64,000 bases of DNA from Arachis hypogaea (Eukaryota; Streptophyta; Magnoliopsida; Fabales; Fabaceae): positions 64,522,054 to 64,586,053 of the forward strand of contig NC_092047.1 of NCBI RefSeq assembly GCF_003086295.3, in the 5' to 3' direction. A program made the position numbers and the translations under genes. The notes below the pieces were generated by a model. The model searched no databases, had not been told where the DNA came from, and was given only the letters and a program-made list of their open reading frames with translations. Shown one piece after another: positions 11,420-22,289 of the stretch. How positions within the stretch are numbered: position 1 is the stretch's first letter; each line of letters opens with the position of its first letter.

Positions 11420-11469
11420 GTCCAACTTAAGGACTTTAACTAAAAGTGCTAGGTGGGAGACAATCCACC
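11420..11469 (+). ncRNA. Post-stop double-hairpin module, K copy
   Basis: GTCC-AACTTAA-GGAC (11420-11434), then AAAAGTGCTA and GGTGGG-AGACAA-TCCACC (11452-11469), 18 nt after the ORF-a stop. Relative to H and L, the first stem changes GTCA/TGAC to GTCC/GGAC and the second GTTGGG/CCCAAC to GGTGGG/TCCACC. Pairing is kept (one G-T). Confidence 0.6.
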
Positions 11470-11599
11470 ATGGTATGATCGTCCCTTTTTTTTCAATTTT
11501 TTTTGTTTTATTTGTTTTCATGTTTTATTTTATTTTATTGAACCTGGAGTTTTTCATCTCATTTATATTTGCATTCTGCATACTACATAAAAAAAAGGG

Positions 11600-12070
11600 T
11601 GTGCGACGTGACCGCATCACTCATGCGATCGCGTCAAATTACGAAAAACACTACCCATGCGACTGTGTCATTCACGCGGCCGCGTGACTTGGAGATCGGC
11701 GTAAACATCCAACGTCCAGAAAGTTAGGCTGGAAACATGCGGCCATTGTGCGTTTTGCACAAATAACCCACGTGATCGCGTCCCTGACACGATCGCGTCA
11801 CTTGCACAACATCAATCCCACGCGACAGCGTGAGCCACGCGATTGCGTCACATAGGATTGCACAACACCCCAAAAGGAGACAGAGAGTTGCGCTGAAATG
11901 ATGCTGGAATTGTGCGTTTAGCACAAATTCCAGCGACCCAATCGCATGCCCCAGGCGATCGCGTCATTCACTCTTTTTGCTCTCCACGCGATCGCGCCAC
12001 TCATGCGATCACGTCAACCACCATTTCAGCCCAGCCACGCGGCCGCGTGCCCCACGCGATCACGTCGATT
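11600..12070 (+). repeat. Internal palindrome array of K
   Basis: Roughly a dozen CG-rich units such as CACGCGATCGCGTCA, TCACGCGGCCGCGTGACTT and ATGCGATCGCGTCAA in a region with no credible gene. It repeats the theme of the K LTR array but with different spacing. The apparent frame 11946-12431 runs through these repeats and a C-rich tract and is not regarded as coding. Confidence 0.75.
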
Positions 12071-13384
12071 TAAATTTATAACCCCCCCAGTCACGCGAAC
12101 CCTATCAGTCGCGCCCACCCCCTTCCTCCTCCCCCCCCTCTCTCTTCTTCTTTCTTCTTCTCCCCCCCTGACCGCCACTGCCCACGCCGTGCCACCACCA
12201 CCACCGCGCTGCCTTCACCGCCCAGTGCCACCCACGCCCCCCCTCTTCCTTCCCCTATTACCCCCTACCCCAATTACATACCCCCTTTCCCTCCCTTCCT
12301 CCGAACAGCAGCCACCCTCTTCTGCTGCGCCCGACGCCATCGCCGTCACCCCCAGCCACCTCTCTGCCCCACTCTCTCTCTTACGCCTACCAGGTTCCGA
12401 CGAACGCCACCCTTCAATCCTTTGTAGTTAATTAATTTTTTCTGTTTATGTTTGTCATTAGGCTAGTTAGATATGCATGTTGTAGTGGATTCTAGGTTGT
12501 TAGGTAGCCTAGGATGTGGTTAGTGGATTTAGGTCTGTTTAATTGCGCTGTTCGTGTTTCTTGTTTCATTATTTTCGCAATTCTGCTGTTGCTGTGATGT
12601 TAGTTTTGTTCATATGCTGTAATTTCTTGTTTCATGCTGCTCTTTACTCTGATTATTCATGTTCTTATTCCTTATATGTAATTGCATCTTTAATTTTGAT
12701 ACATATGAACTATTCTGTTGCTGTTTATTTTCCAGGACGATCCAATTTTAGCCGGAATGCTGCCCAAATTTCTGTAAAATATTTCCATTCATGTCTTGGT
12801 TTTGGCATTTTCAACTGTGCTTTCCTTAGATTTAACCAAACCAATTCATGAATGCCAGGGCAAGCTTTCTTATTCTCTTTGATTTCCTGGTTCATAAATT
12901 GCATTTTTGATGTTTGATTCCAATTTTTGCTATTTCTATATCTATCTGAATCATCATCAACCTGTTTTCCATGTTTGGTTATGAGTTACCTGTAGCCTTT
13001 AATTGTGAATGCTTGTTACTTAGAAACTTATCATTATGCCACTTACTTTAACCCACTTTTTACCAACTCACTAATGTTAACTTCCTAAACTCTTTTTCAA
13101 TTCTAACCAACCTAACCTTTTAAAACTTCTCTTCTGATTTTCTTTCACTTTCTTTTAACATACTAACCATGGCATGATGTTAATTTTTCTATTTAACATG
13201 AATTCAATTACATTTTGGATTGTGATTTCTTCTTTTCAAACTTTTAACTCCTATTCAATCCTTAATGCACATTTACTTAGCTCATATTCATTACTCTCCT
13301 GCTCCTTTGCCACTATGTGCTTCTTTTGTTAATTGCCTCCTTGTTTTTCTGTTTTTATTATATCCTTGAATTCTGTTTTTCAGG
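12071..13384 (+). promoter_or_regulatory. Gene-like leader of ORF-b: C/T-rich 5' UTR and intron-like segment
   Basis: 12110-12420 is strongly C/T-rich with runs of CCCCCC and TCTTCTTC, unlike the rest of the element and like plant 5' UTRs. From about 12420 composition switches to T-rich, intron-like sequence for about 950 bp. That stretch ends TTCTGTTTTTCAGG immediately before the ATG of ORF-b at 13385, a good 3' splice site. The donor is uncertain; the CCAG/GTTCCG at about 12390 is a weak candidate. This suggests ORF-b is expressed from a spliced or separately promoted transcript. Confidence 0.45.
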
Positions 13385-14808
13385 ATGTCGGACTCCCACA
13401 CAAAAGGGAAAGGAAAGGCAACAACTGGCAAACGGAAAAGAGGAGAATCCTCTATGTCTATCATAGATCTCATGCATGATGCCTCCTTGCGGGAGAAAAA
13501 TTTTACCCCGCAGGAGAAGGCCGACCAGCTAATCCCTGCTACTGATCCAGTGAAATTTGCAAACCGATACTGTGAGCTGAAGTATCCGGTGTTTGCAAAC
13601 TCCAGGAACCTATACCTGGAAAGAACTTTGAAGATCCCAGAAGAACTCTAGCAATACACCTCTGACCAGATCAAACAAAGAGGCTGGTTCTTCCTGGAGA
13701 GAAACCTGACTGAGGTCAATGCATCTTGGGTTAGGGAGTTCTACTGCAATTACTTCAAAACTTCCCTAGATGCAGTGAACCTTAGAGGAAAGCAGATTCT
13801 GGTCACTGAAGAGGCCATTGAAGAAGTTCTGAAGCTTCTGCCTAAAACTGATCAGCTGGATGGTTATCAGAAAGCTGAGGAGGATATGCGCTTCATGCGA
13901 TTTGATTAGGATGCAGTAAAGGCCCGGATAGTCGTTGACCCGACCATTCCTTGGATTATGGGTCAGAACTCCACCATGCCAAAGGGAATCAAGCAGATTT
14001 ACCTGAATGATGAGGCTCAGCTATGGCATCAGATACTTAGCAACTTCATTATGCCGAGTACTCACGAGACTGAGATACCAGCCGCTATGATCACCCTCCT
14101 ATGGTGTGTGATGGAGGGTAAGGACCTGTACCTGCCACGCTTTATCCGGTACTATATGGCCAGGGTCCACGTCCAAGGCACTCTTCCCTTTCTTTATCTG
14201 GTTACACAGCTAGGCCGTCGAGCTAACGTGCCTTGGGAGGATGCTGATGTGAAGCCACCTGCTGCATAATGCAAGAAGATTATCCCTCACAGCAGGAACT
14301 TTCTGGCTTTGGGCTACAGACCTCCATTCCTCACTACTACTGCTGACATAGCCATACCATCTGCCGGCCCCTCTTCTTCCACAGCTACCCCAGCTACCCC
14401 TGCCACCACCACTGCACCTCCACCTGCCCCAGAGCCCATCTACCATCTAGTGCTCCGCCTGTTTCGACGGCTTGACCAGATGGAGCGTTGCAACAAGCGA
14501 CGCTATGAGCACCTGAAGCTGATGATACGATCTGGCGACATCCCCTCCGAGCTTGACACACCATCCGAGGCATCTGAGGAGGAGGCGGATGATCACGAGG
14601 CAGAGACCATCTACAGAGCGAGGCTGCGCAGGCAGGCACAGAGCAGGCCACATCACATTAGGAGGCTCCACCTCAGATTCAGGCTGTAGACCCCGAGATC
14701 CGTATCCAGTCAGCACCTCCTCTGCAGCAGGCTGATCCTCCGACCGCCACCACAGAGACTCCAGCTACCCACCCTTCCAGTGATGACACCCCTTCACACC
14801 CTGCTTGA
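13385..14808 (+). pseudogene. ORF-b of K: plant-transposon-type protein with several stops
   Basis: Frame from ATG 13385 (MSDSHTKGKGKATTGKRKRG, a basic start) to TGA 14806-14808, broken by TAG at 13649-13651, TAG near 13907 (FD*DAVKA, probably from TGG), TAA at 14267-14269 and a frameshift near 14640. Conserved blocks: RGWFFLERN, WVREFYCNYF, VTEEAIEEVL, EAQLWHQIL, IMPSTHE, LLWCVMEGKDLYLPRFI and FLYLVTQL, then a Pro/Ala/Thr-rich linker and an acidic tail (PSEASEEEADDHEAE). D carries the homologue. Family: 'putative plant transposon protein' domain (I believe PF20167), of unknown activity. It is not an envelope: no signal peptide or membrane anchor is visible. Confidence 0.7.
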
Positions 14809-16300
14809 GTGAGCATCGGGGACGATGCTACATTTTAAGTGTGGGGAGGTCGCCATCTCTGGCGTTCTTTTTTGGTGAACCACTACATACTCTTTTATTT
14901 ATTTTGCTACTTTTCTGTATTTTATTTTTATTTTTATTTTTTTTCTCAGTACTTATATATATTGCTATTTTTATATATTTTTACTCTATTTTCTACATTT
15001 TGCATTTTAATTCACATCTTAGCCATTTAGTTTAATTGCAATTCTAACTTATTAGTTATAGAAATTGTGGATTAATTAGTATAGTTTACCCTTTTTAGCA
15101 TAAGATAGCTTAGTGTAAATTGAAAATATAAAAAGGAAGTAAACTAGGAACTTGAACATAATAGAAACAATCCACCCACCTTGTGTATATAGCATTACAT
15201 GTTAGTTAGTTAACAACATTTCATCAAGGAGAAACACTAGAACTTTAAAGCCATTCAATATAAGTTTTACATTGAGAATAATGGGAATTTTTAACTAAAC
15301 CTGCATGACATACATAACTGATAAATGATTTTTGAGCTAGAGAACACACAGCCTGTGAGTTTTGAGCTTAAGTGTATGGTTATATTCAAACCATAATTTT
15401 TATTCCTGTGTGTTCCACCCTTCTTTTGTATTCTGGTGTTCTTTACTTTGTTTTAATCTATATGTCCGATTATAGAATAAAAATACATATCAAGAGAGTG
15501 ATTGAGGCCATTATTTGATTTTAGCTCACTTATCCCAAAATAGCCTACCTTTTACATCACCCTTGTTAGCCCCCTTGAGCCTTTAAATCCCCTTTTATTC
15601 TATAAACAGCATTACAAGCCTTAAGTTGAAAAACAAAATAAAATTTCCAAGTTGAATCCTTGGTTAGCTTAACATAGGAAGTATGTATGGTTTAAATATG
15701 GAAAAACCTATTGGGAACATGGATGATAAAAACAAAAGGTAGAAAAGTTGAAAAGAATAAAATAATTCAAAATAAAAGTTTTGGGAAGCATGCTCATGTG
15801 AAATCAAAATAATTGAAGTACCATGTGCATTAAAAAAAAATTAATTTTCGGTATTTAAATAAAGAGGACACAAAAGAATTCCCTAAATGTGAAATAAAGC
15901 AATGCACAAGGGATAAAAATAATAAATATTGAAACATGAGCATGTAACATCAAAAGTGGGAAAATATGGGAAAATAGGTAAAGAAGCTTTGCTTTACAAA
16001 GTATGTATGTTAGGTGAGATCTTAGACTAATTAAGGATTCACTTATTAGCTCACTTAGCCTTATACATATACCCTTACCTTTACCTTGGCCCCATTACAA
16101 CCTTAACTAAAGACCTCATGATTTTTGGTATGTCTATATTCTATAATTGTTGATTGGTTAGATGAAGAACAAAGTTATAGAAAGTAAGAATAAAAAGAAG
16201 AATAGAGTGATTAACCCAAAAACACTGAGTGACTAGAGAGTAAACACAAAATCCAGTGAGGGTTCAAGCTCATTAACATATATCTCTGCTTAAATTATTA
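14809..16300 (+). other. 3' non-coding region of K
   Basis: Begins with the stem-loop AGCATCG-GGGA-CGATGCT (14812-14829) and TTTAAGTGTGGGGAGGT (14834-14850). AT-rich sequence follows without genes, colinear with the 3' region of D up to GTGAGGGTTCAAGCTCA at about 16265. The expected LTR never appears. Frames at 14805-15035 are in T-rich sequence and are not supported. Confidence 0.7.
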
Positions 16301-17874
16301 ATTGTCTTGCAAGTTTATAAAATATTTTTCTCTCCCATCTAATTCCTGGACTGAGGCTTTAGACTAAGAGTGCAAGATTCCTGGAATTCATATTAAAAAT
16401 TTTGGAATCCTTATTTTTCTTTTTCACATTAATTTTCGAAAAATCCAAAATAATAATAAAATCATAAAATCAAAAATATTTTGTGTTTCTTGCTTGAGTC
16501 TTGAGTCAATTTTTAAGTTTGGTGTCAATTGCATTTTTTCTAAAAATTTATGCATTTTTCGAAAATTCATGCATTCATAGTGTTCTTCATGATCTTCAAG
16601 TTGTTCTTGGTAAGTCTTCTTGTTCGATCTTGATGTTTTCTTATTTTGTGTCTTTTGTTGTTTTTCATGTGCATCTTTGCATTCATAGTGTCTAAGCATT
16701 AAAGATTTCTAAGTTTGGTGTCTTGCATGTTTTCTTTGCATAAAAAATTTTTCAAAAATATGTTCTTGATGTTCACCATGATCTTCAAAGTGTTCTTGGT
16801 ATTCATCTTGACATTCATAGTGTTCTTGCATGCATCATGTGTTTTGATTCATAATTTTCATGTTGTGAGTCATTTTTTATGTTTTTCTCTCTCATCATTA
16901 AAAATTCAAAAATAAAAAATATATCTTTTCCTTTTTCTCTCATAAATTTTCGAAAATTTGAGTTGACTTTTTCAAAATTTTTAAAATCTAGTTGTTTCTT
17001 ATGAGTCAAATCAAATTTTCAAATTGAAAATCCTATCTTTTTCAAAATCTTTTTCAAATATTAAATCTTTTTCATTTTTCTTATTTATTTTCGAAAATTT
17101 TAAAAATATTTTTCAAAAATTTTTTTTCTTAATTTTATCTCATAATTTTCGAAAATATTATCAACAATTAATGTTTTGATTAAAAAATTTCAAGTTTGTT
17201 ACTTACTTGTTAAGAAAGATTCAAACTTTAAGTTCTAGAATCATATCTTGTGATTTCTTGTGAATCAAGTCATTAATTGTGATTTTAAAAATCAAATCTT
17301 TTTCAAAACTAATTTCAATCATATCTCTTCAAAAATATTTTTTTATCTTATCTTTTTCAAAATCATATTTTTCTAATCATATCTTTTCATATCATATCTT
17401 TTTCAAATATCTTTTCTAACTTCTTATCTTCTTATCTTTTAAAAATCGATTTTCAAAATTTGTTTCAACTAACTAATTAACTTTTTGTTTGTTTCTTATC
17501 TCTTTCAAAACAACCTAACTAACTATCCCTCTCTAATTTTCGAAAATACCTCCCTCTTTTTCAAAAATTCTTTTTAGTTAATTAATTGTTTAAATTTTAA
17601 TGTTAATTTTAAATCTCCTTAAATTTTCGAAAATCATCAACTTCTCTTCAAAAATTAATTTTCGAAATTCCCTCTCCCTTATCTCCTTCTATTTATTTAT
17701 TCATCTACTAACACTTCTCCTCACCCAAAAATTCGAACCCCTTCTTCTCTTCTGAGTTCGAATTCTTCTCTTCTTCATTCTCTTTCTTCTTTTCTTCTAC
17801 TCACACAAGGGAACCTCTATACTGTGGTAAAAAAGATCCCTATTATTATTTTCTGTTATTCCCTTCTTTGTCAT
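16301..17874 (+). other. AT-rich gag leader of L
   Basis: T-rich, low-complexity leader with many ATTTTCGAAAA and CTTTTTCAAA words. It also has a diverged tandem repeat of about 36-40 bp (GTTCTTGATGTTCACCATGA / GTTCTTGGTATTCATCTTGA / CATTCATAGTGTTCTTGC) at about 16740-16830, a theme found again in the E leader at 42050-42118. AAGTTTGGTGT words occur at 16515 and 16711. No gene is seen; frames at 16501-16915 are by-products of the repeats. Confidence 0.65.
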
Positions 17875-19174
17875 ATGAGCAGGAGCAAGGATAAGAACAT
17901 TCTTGTTGAAGCAGATCCTGAACCAGAAAGGACTCTGAAAAGGAAACTAAGAGAAGTTAAAATACAACAATCCAGAGACAACCATACAGGAATTTTCGAA
18001 CAAGAAGAGGAGATGGCAGCCGATAATAATAATAATGCAAGGAGGATGCTTGGTGACTTTACTGCACCTAATTCCAATTTACATGGAAGAAGCATCTCCA
18101 TTCCTGCTATTGGAGCAAACAATTTTGAGCTAAAACCTCAATTAGTTTCTCTGATGCAACAGAACTGCAAGTTTCATGGACTTCCATCAGAAGATCCTTT
18201 TCAGTTCTTAACTGAATTCTTGCAAATCTGTGATACTGTTAAGACCAATGGGGTTGATTCCGAGGTCTACAGGCTCATGCTTTTCCTGTTTGCTGTAAGA
18301 GACAGAGTTAGAGTGTGGTTGGACTCTCAACCCAAAGATAGCTTGAACTCTTGGGATAAGCTGGTCACGGCTTTCTTAGCCAAGTTCTTTCCTCCTCAAA
18401 AGCTTAGTAAGCTTAGAGTGGATGTTCAAACCTTCAGACAGAAAGAAGGTGAATACCTCTATGAAGGTTGGGAGAGATATAAGCAACTGACCAAAAAGTG
18501 TTCTTTTGACATGCTTTCATAATGGACCATCCTGGATATATTCTATGATGGTCTGTCTGAATTAGCTAAGATGTCATTGGATACTACTGTAGGTGGATCC
18601 ATTCACCTAAAGAAAATGCCTGCAGAAGCTCAAGAACTTATTGAAATGGTTGCTAACATCCAGTTTATGTACACTTTTGAGAGGAATCCTGTGAGTAATG
18701 GGACGCCTCAGAAGAAGGAAGTTCTTGAAAATTGATGCTCTGAATGCTATATTGGCTCAGAACAAACTATTGACTCAGCAAGTCAATATGATTTCTAAGA
18801 ATCTGAATGGAATGAAAGCTGCATCCAACAGTACTCAAGAGGCATCTTCTGAAGAAGAGGCTTATGATCCTGAGAACCCTGCAATAGCAGAGGTAAATTA
18901 CATGGGTGAACCCTATGGGAACACCTATAACCCCTCATGGAGAAATCACCCAAATTTCTCATGGAAGGATCAACAAAAGCCTCAACAAGGCTTTAATAAT
19001 GGTGGAAGAAACAGGTTTAACAATAGTAAACCTTTTCCATGATCCACTCAGCAACAGACAGAGAATTCTGAGCAGATTCCATCTAGCTTAGCAAATTTAG
19101 TCTCTGATCTATCTAAGGCCACTCTAAGTTTCATGAATGAAACAAGGTCATCCATTAGAAATTTGAAGGCATAA
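17875..19174 (+). pseudogene. gag: gag of L (type 1 gag)
   Basis: Starts at ATG 17875 (MSRSKDKNILVEADPEPERT). Residues about 60-215 form a retrotransposon gag domain: NNFELKPQLVSLMQQN, GLPSEDPFQFLTEFL, VRVWLDSQPKDSLNSW, FFPPQKLSKLRVDVQTF and YEGWERYKQL. Then come DIFYDGLSELAKMSLD and a Gln/Asn-rich tail (NYMGEPYGNTYNPSWRNHPN). No CCHC knuckle is visible, usual for Athila gag. Broken by TAA at 18520-18522, a +1 frameshift near 18731, TGA at 19040-19042 and TAA at 19171-19173. Homologous gag pieces lie inverted at 23812-25437. The alternative start at 17824 is less likely because MSRxKDK starts are shared by the copies. Confidence 0.85.
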
Positions 19175-20188
19175 GTGGGCCAGCTGAGTAAGAAGATCAC
19201 TGAAACCCCTCCTAGTACTCTCCCAAGCAATACAGAAGAGAATCCAAAGAGAGATTGCAAGGCCATTGATATAACCATCATGGCCGAATCCAAGGAGGAA
19301 GGGGAGGACGTGAATCCCAAGGAGGAAGACCTCCTGGGACGTCCAGTGATCAACAAGGAGTTTTCCTTTGAGGAACCAAAAGAATCTAAGGCTCATCTAG
19401 AGACCATAGAGATTCTATTGAACCTCCTTATGCCCTTCATGAGCTCTGATGAGTATTCTTCTTCTGAAGAGAATGAGGATGTTACTGAAGAGCAAGTTGC
19501 CAAGTACATTGGTGCAATCATGAAGCTGAATGCCAATTTATTTGATAATGAGACTTGGGGAGATGAACCTCCCATGTTCACCAATGAACTAAATGCATTG
19601 GATCAACTGAGATTGCCTCAGAAAAAACAGGATCCTGGAAAGTTCTTAATACCTTGTACCATAGGCACCATGACCTTTGAGAAGGCTCTATGTGACCTTG
19701 GGTCAATGATAAACCTCATGTCCCTCTCTGTAATGGAGAAACTAGGAATCTTTGAGGTGCAAGCTGCCAAAATCTCATTAGAGATGGCAGACAACTCCAG
19801 AAAATAGGCTTATGGACTAGTAGAGGACGTGTTAGTAAAGGTTGAAGGCCTTTACATCCCTGCTGATTTCATAATCCTATACACTGGAAAGGATGAGGAT
19901 GAACCCATCATCCTTGGAAGACCCTTCCTAACCACAGCAAGAGCTGTGATTGATGTGGACAGAGGAGAGTTGGTCCTTCAACTGAATGAGGACAACCTTG
20001 TGTTTAAAACTCAAGGATCTCCTTCTGTAACAATGGAGAGGAAGCATGAAAAGCTTCTCTCAGTACAGAGTCAACTAAAGCCCCCACAGTCAAACTCTAA
20101 GTTTGGTGTTGGGAGGCCTCAGCCAAACTCTAAGTTTGGTGTTGAACTCCCATATCCAAACTCTAAGTTTGGTGTTGGGAGTCTATAA
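19175..20188 (+). pseudogene. PR: Aspartic protease of L with repeat-derived C-terminal tail
   Basis: Follows gag in the same polyprotein after an acidic linker (MPFMSSDEYSSSEENEDVTE). The protease core has LIPCTIG, ALCDLGSMINLM (the DLG replacing DTG is normal for this lineage) and EPIILGRPFLTTARAVID, the expected ILGRPFL flap-end motif. A TAG at 19805-19807 splits it. The last 30 residues contain NSKFGV three times, encoded by three copies of the AAGTTTGGTGT word. The stop at 20186-20188 is followed directly by the 3' module, with no RT. Confidence 0.8.
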
Positions 20189-20227
20189 AATTGACCTAAT
20201 CACCTGTGTGGCTCCATGAGAGCCCGC

Positions 20228-20275
20228 TGTCAAGCTATTGACATTAAAGAAGTGCTTGTTGGGAGGCAACCCAAT
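20228..20275 (+). ncRNA. Post-stop double-hairpin module, L copy
   Basis: TGTCAA-GCTA-TTGACA (20228-20243), linker ATTAAAGAAGTGCTT, then GTTGGG-AGGCAA-CCCAAt (20258-20275), 40 nt after the protease stop. Confidence 0.65.
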
Positions 20276-20422
20276 TTTTATTTATCTAATTTTAGTTTTA
20301 TTTTTATTGTTCTTTCATGTTTTATTAGGTTTATGATCATGTGGAGTCACAAAATAAATCAAAAAATTAAAAACAGAATCAAAAATAGCAGAAGAAAAAT
20401 CACACCCTGGAGGAAGGACGTA

Positions 20423-20596
20423 CTGGCGTTTAAACGCCAGTAAGGAGCATCTGGCTGGCGTTCAACGCCAGAACAGAGCATGGAGCTGGCACTGAACGCC
20501 AGAAACAAGCATGGAGCTGGCGTTCAACGCCAGAAATATGCTGCATATGGGCGTTGAACGCCCAGAACAAGCATCACTTCGGCGTTTAAACGCCAG
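20423..20596 (+). repeat. CTGGCGTTnAACGCCAG palindrome array, L 3' region
   Basis: Six units: CTGGCGTTTAAACGCCAG (20423-20440, a perfect 18-bp palindrome), CTGGCGTTCAACGCCAG (20455-20471 and 20517-20533), CTGGCACTGAACGCCAG (20486-20502), TGGGCGTTGAACGCCCA (20548-20564) and GGCGTTTAAACGCCAG (20581-20596). Spacing is about 31-33 bp. Confidence 0.9.
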
Positions 20597-20863
20597 AAAT
20601 GCATGCAAATGCATTTTACATGCCTAATTGGTGCATGGATGTAAATCCTTGACACCTCAGGATCTGTAGACCCCACAGGATCCCCACATACCTCCACTCA
20701 CCTTCCCTATTCATAATCCTATATCTCTCTTCCCCATCACCCCTTCACCACTCACATCCATTTCTTCTTCTTCTATTCTTTCTTCTTTTGTTCGAGGGCG
20801 AGCAACATTCTAAGTTTGGTGTGGTAAAAGCATATTTCTTTTTTTGTTTTTTCATAACCATTG

Positions 20864-20973
20864 ATGGCATCTAAGGCCAGAGAAACCTCTAGAAAGAGGA
20901 AAGGGAAGAGAAAAGCTTCCATCAAGGGTCTATAGCTCAGTGGTAGAACATTTGACTGCAGATCAAGAGATCC
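20864..20973 (+). pseudogene. Short basic ORF of L 3' region, broken, containing tRNA-Cys half
   Basis: Begins ATG GCA TCT AAG GCC AGA GAA ACC (MASKARETSRKRKGK), matching the start of the F copy (46687-46454). A deletion relative to F puts the tRNA-like part out of frame and a TAG follows (at 20932-20934). The frame downstream (EEQQRQGRDIEELKDIIGSS, about 21095-21154) still resembles F. Function unknown. Confidence 0.5.
20926..20973 (+). other. tRNA-Cys(GCA)-like 5' half embedded in L
   Basis: Forty-eight bases match the 5' part of plant tRNA-Cys: GGGTCTA acceptor strand, TAGCTCAGTGGTAGAACA D-arm with the internal A-box region, and the TTTGA-CTGCAGA-TCAAG anticodon arm with anticodon GCA. 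The T-arm and 3' acceptor strand are absent, so it is not a functional tRNA gene. An inverted relative is at 46552-46593. Confidence 0.85.
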
Positions 20974-22289
20974 TTGAGATACCTTAGGGGATACATTTTC
21001 CTCCACATAATTATTGGGAGCAACTAAGGATAGGAGCACCAAGAGCACTCCATCATCCTCCATGAAATTAGAGAAGATCAAAGAGCTATGAGGGAGGAGC
21101 AACAAAGACAAGGAAGAGACATAGAAGAGCTCAAGGACATCATTGGTTCCTCAAGAAGAAAACGCCACCATCACTAAGGTGGACTCATTCCTTGTTCTTA
21201 AATTTACTGTTTTTTTTTTTTCGATTTTTGAGCTTTATGTTTATTTATGTTTGTGTCTTATTACATGATCATTGGTATTTAAGTGTCTATGCCTTAAAGT
21301 AGTAAATATTAATCCATCACCTCTCTTGAATGAAAAATGTTTTAATTACAAAAGAACAAGAAGTAGATGGTTTCAAATTCATCTTTGAAACTAGTTTAAT
21401 TATTTTGATGTGGTGACAATACTTTTTGTTTTCTGAATGAATGATTGAACAGTGCATATGTCTTTTGAAGTTGTTGTTTAAGAATGTTAAATATGTTGGC
21501 TCTTGAAAGAATGATGAACAGGAGAAATGTTATTTAATAATCTGAAAAAAGCAGTAAATACAGAAAGCTTGCAAAAAAAATAGCAAAAAAAAAGAGAAAG
21601 AGAAAGCAAAAGCAAGTAGAAAAAGCCAAAAGCTCTTAAAACCAAAAGGCAAGAGCAAAAAGCCAATAGCCCTTAAAACCAAAAGGCAAAGGTAATAAAA
21701 AGGATCCCAAGGCTTTGAGCATCAGTGGATAGGAGGGCCTAAAGGAATAAAATCCTGGCCTAAGCGGCTAAACCAAGCTGTCCCTAACCATGTGCTTGTG
21801 GCGTGAAGGTGTCAAGTGAAAACTTGAGACTGAGCGGTTAAAGTCAAGGTCCAAAGCAAAAAAAGAGTGTGCTTAAGAACCCTGGACACCTCTAATTGGA
21901 GACTTTAGCAAAGCTGAGTCACAATCTGAAAAGGTTCACCCAGTTATGTGTCTGTGGCATTTATGTATCCGGTGGTAATACTGGAAAACAAAGTGCTTAG
22001 GGCCACGGCCAAGACTCATAAAGTAGCTGTGTTCAAGAATCAACATACTGAACTAGGAGAATCAATAACACTATCTGAACTCTGAGTTCCTATAGATGCC
22101 AATCATTTTGAACTTCAATGGATAAAGTGAGATGCCAAAACTATTCAAGAGGCAAAAAGCTACAAGTCCTGCTCATCTGATTGGAGCTATGTTTCATTGA
22201 TAGTTTAGAATTTATAGTATATTCTCTTCTTTTTATCTTATTTGATTTTCAGTTGCTTGGGGACAAGCAATAATTTAAGTTTGGTGTTG

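Larger units (their letters stand above)
8206..16300 (+). mobile_element. Element K: large non-autonomous Athila-like element (ORF-a, ORF-b), 3' end lost
   Basis: Starts TGATAAACCC at 8206 after GTGGT (8201-8205, the likely target copy) inside N. It contains a 5' LTR, perfect tRNA-Asp PBS, ORF-a, a palindrome-rich stretch, a gene-like leader with an intron-like segment, ORF-b, and a 3' region matching that of D up to about 16285. No gag-pol is present. Its 3' LTR is missing: the sequence passes into the gag leader of L between about 16285 and 16400, an illegitimate junction. Confidence 0.75.
20276..22289 (+). other. 3' non-coding region of L
   Basis: Contains a palindrome array (20423-20596), a stem-loop plus AAGTTTGGTGTGG module (20788-20824), a short basic reading frame with a tRNA-Cys-like insert (20864-20973), A-rich sequence (21540-21690) and a conserved block with 'TGTGGCATTTATGTATCC' (about 21700-22160). 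The LTR-proximal stem-loop TTGCTTGGGGACAAGCAA (22253-22270) precedes TTTAAGTTTGGTGTTG. F carries the same blocks in the same order on the other strand (47262-45324). Confidence 0.7.

Noticed and set aside
11946..12431. 161-codon Pro-rich frame
   Set aside because: Runs through CG-rich palindromes into a C/T-rich leader; composition explains the open frame and there is no homologue in D or E.
13385..14808. ORF-b as an envelope gene
   Set aside because: Position resembles env of retroviruses, but no signal peptide, cleavage site or membrane segment is visible, and its blocks match a soluble plant-transposon-type family.
16501..16915. Short hydrophobic frames in the L leader
   Set aside because: Generated by T-rich tandem repeats; no conservation of frame with the E leader repeats.
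20926..20973. Functional tRNA-Cys gene
   Set aside because: The T-arm, 3' acceptor strand and terminator are missing; the F copy at 46552-46593 is truncated in the same way.
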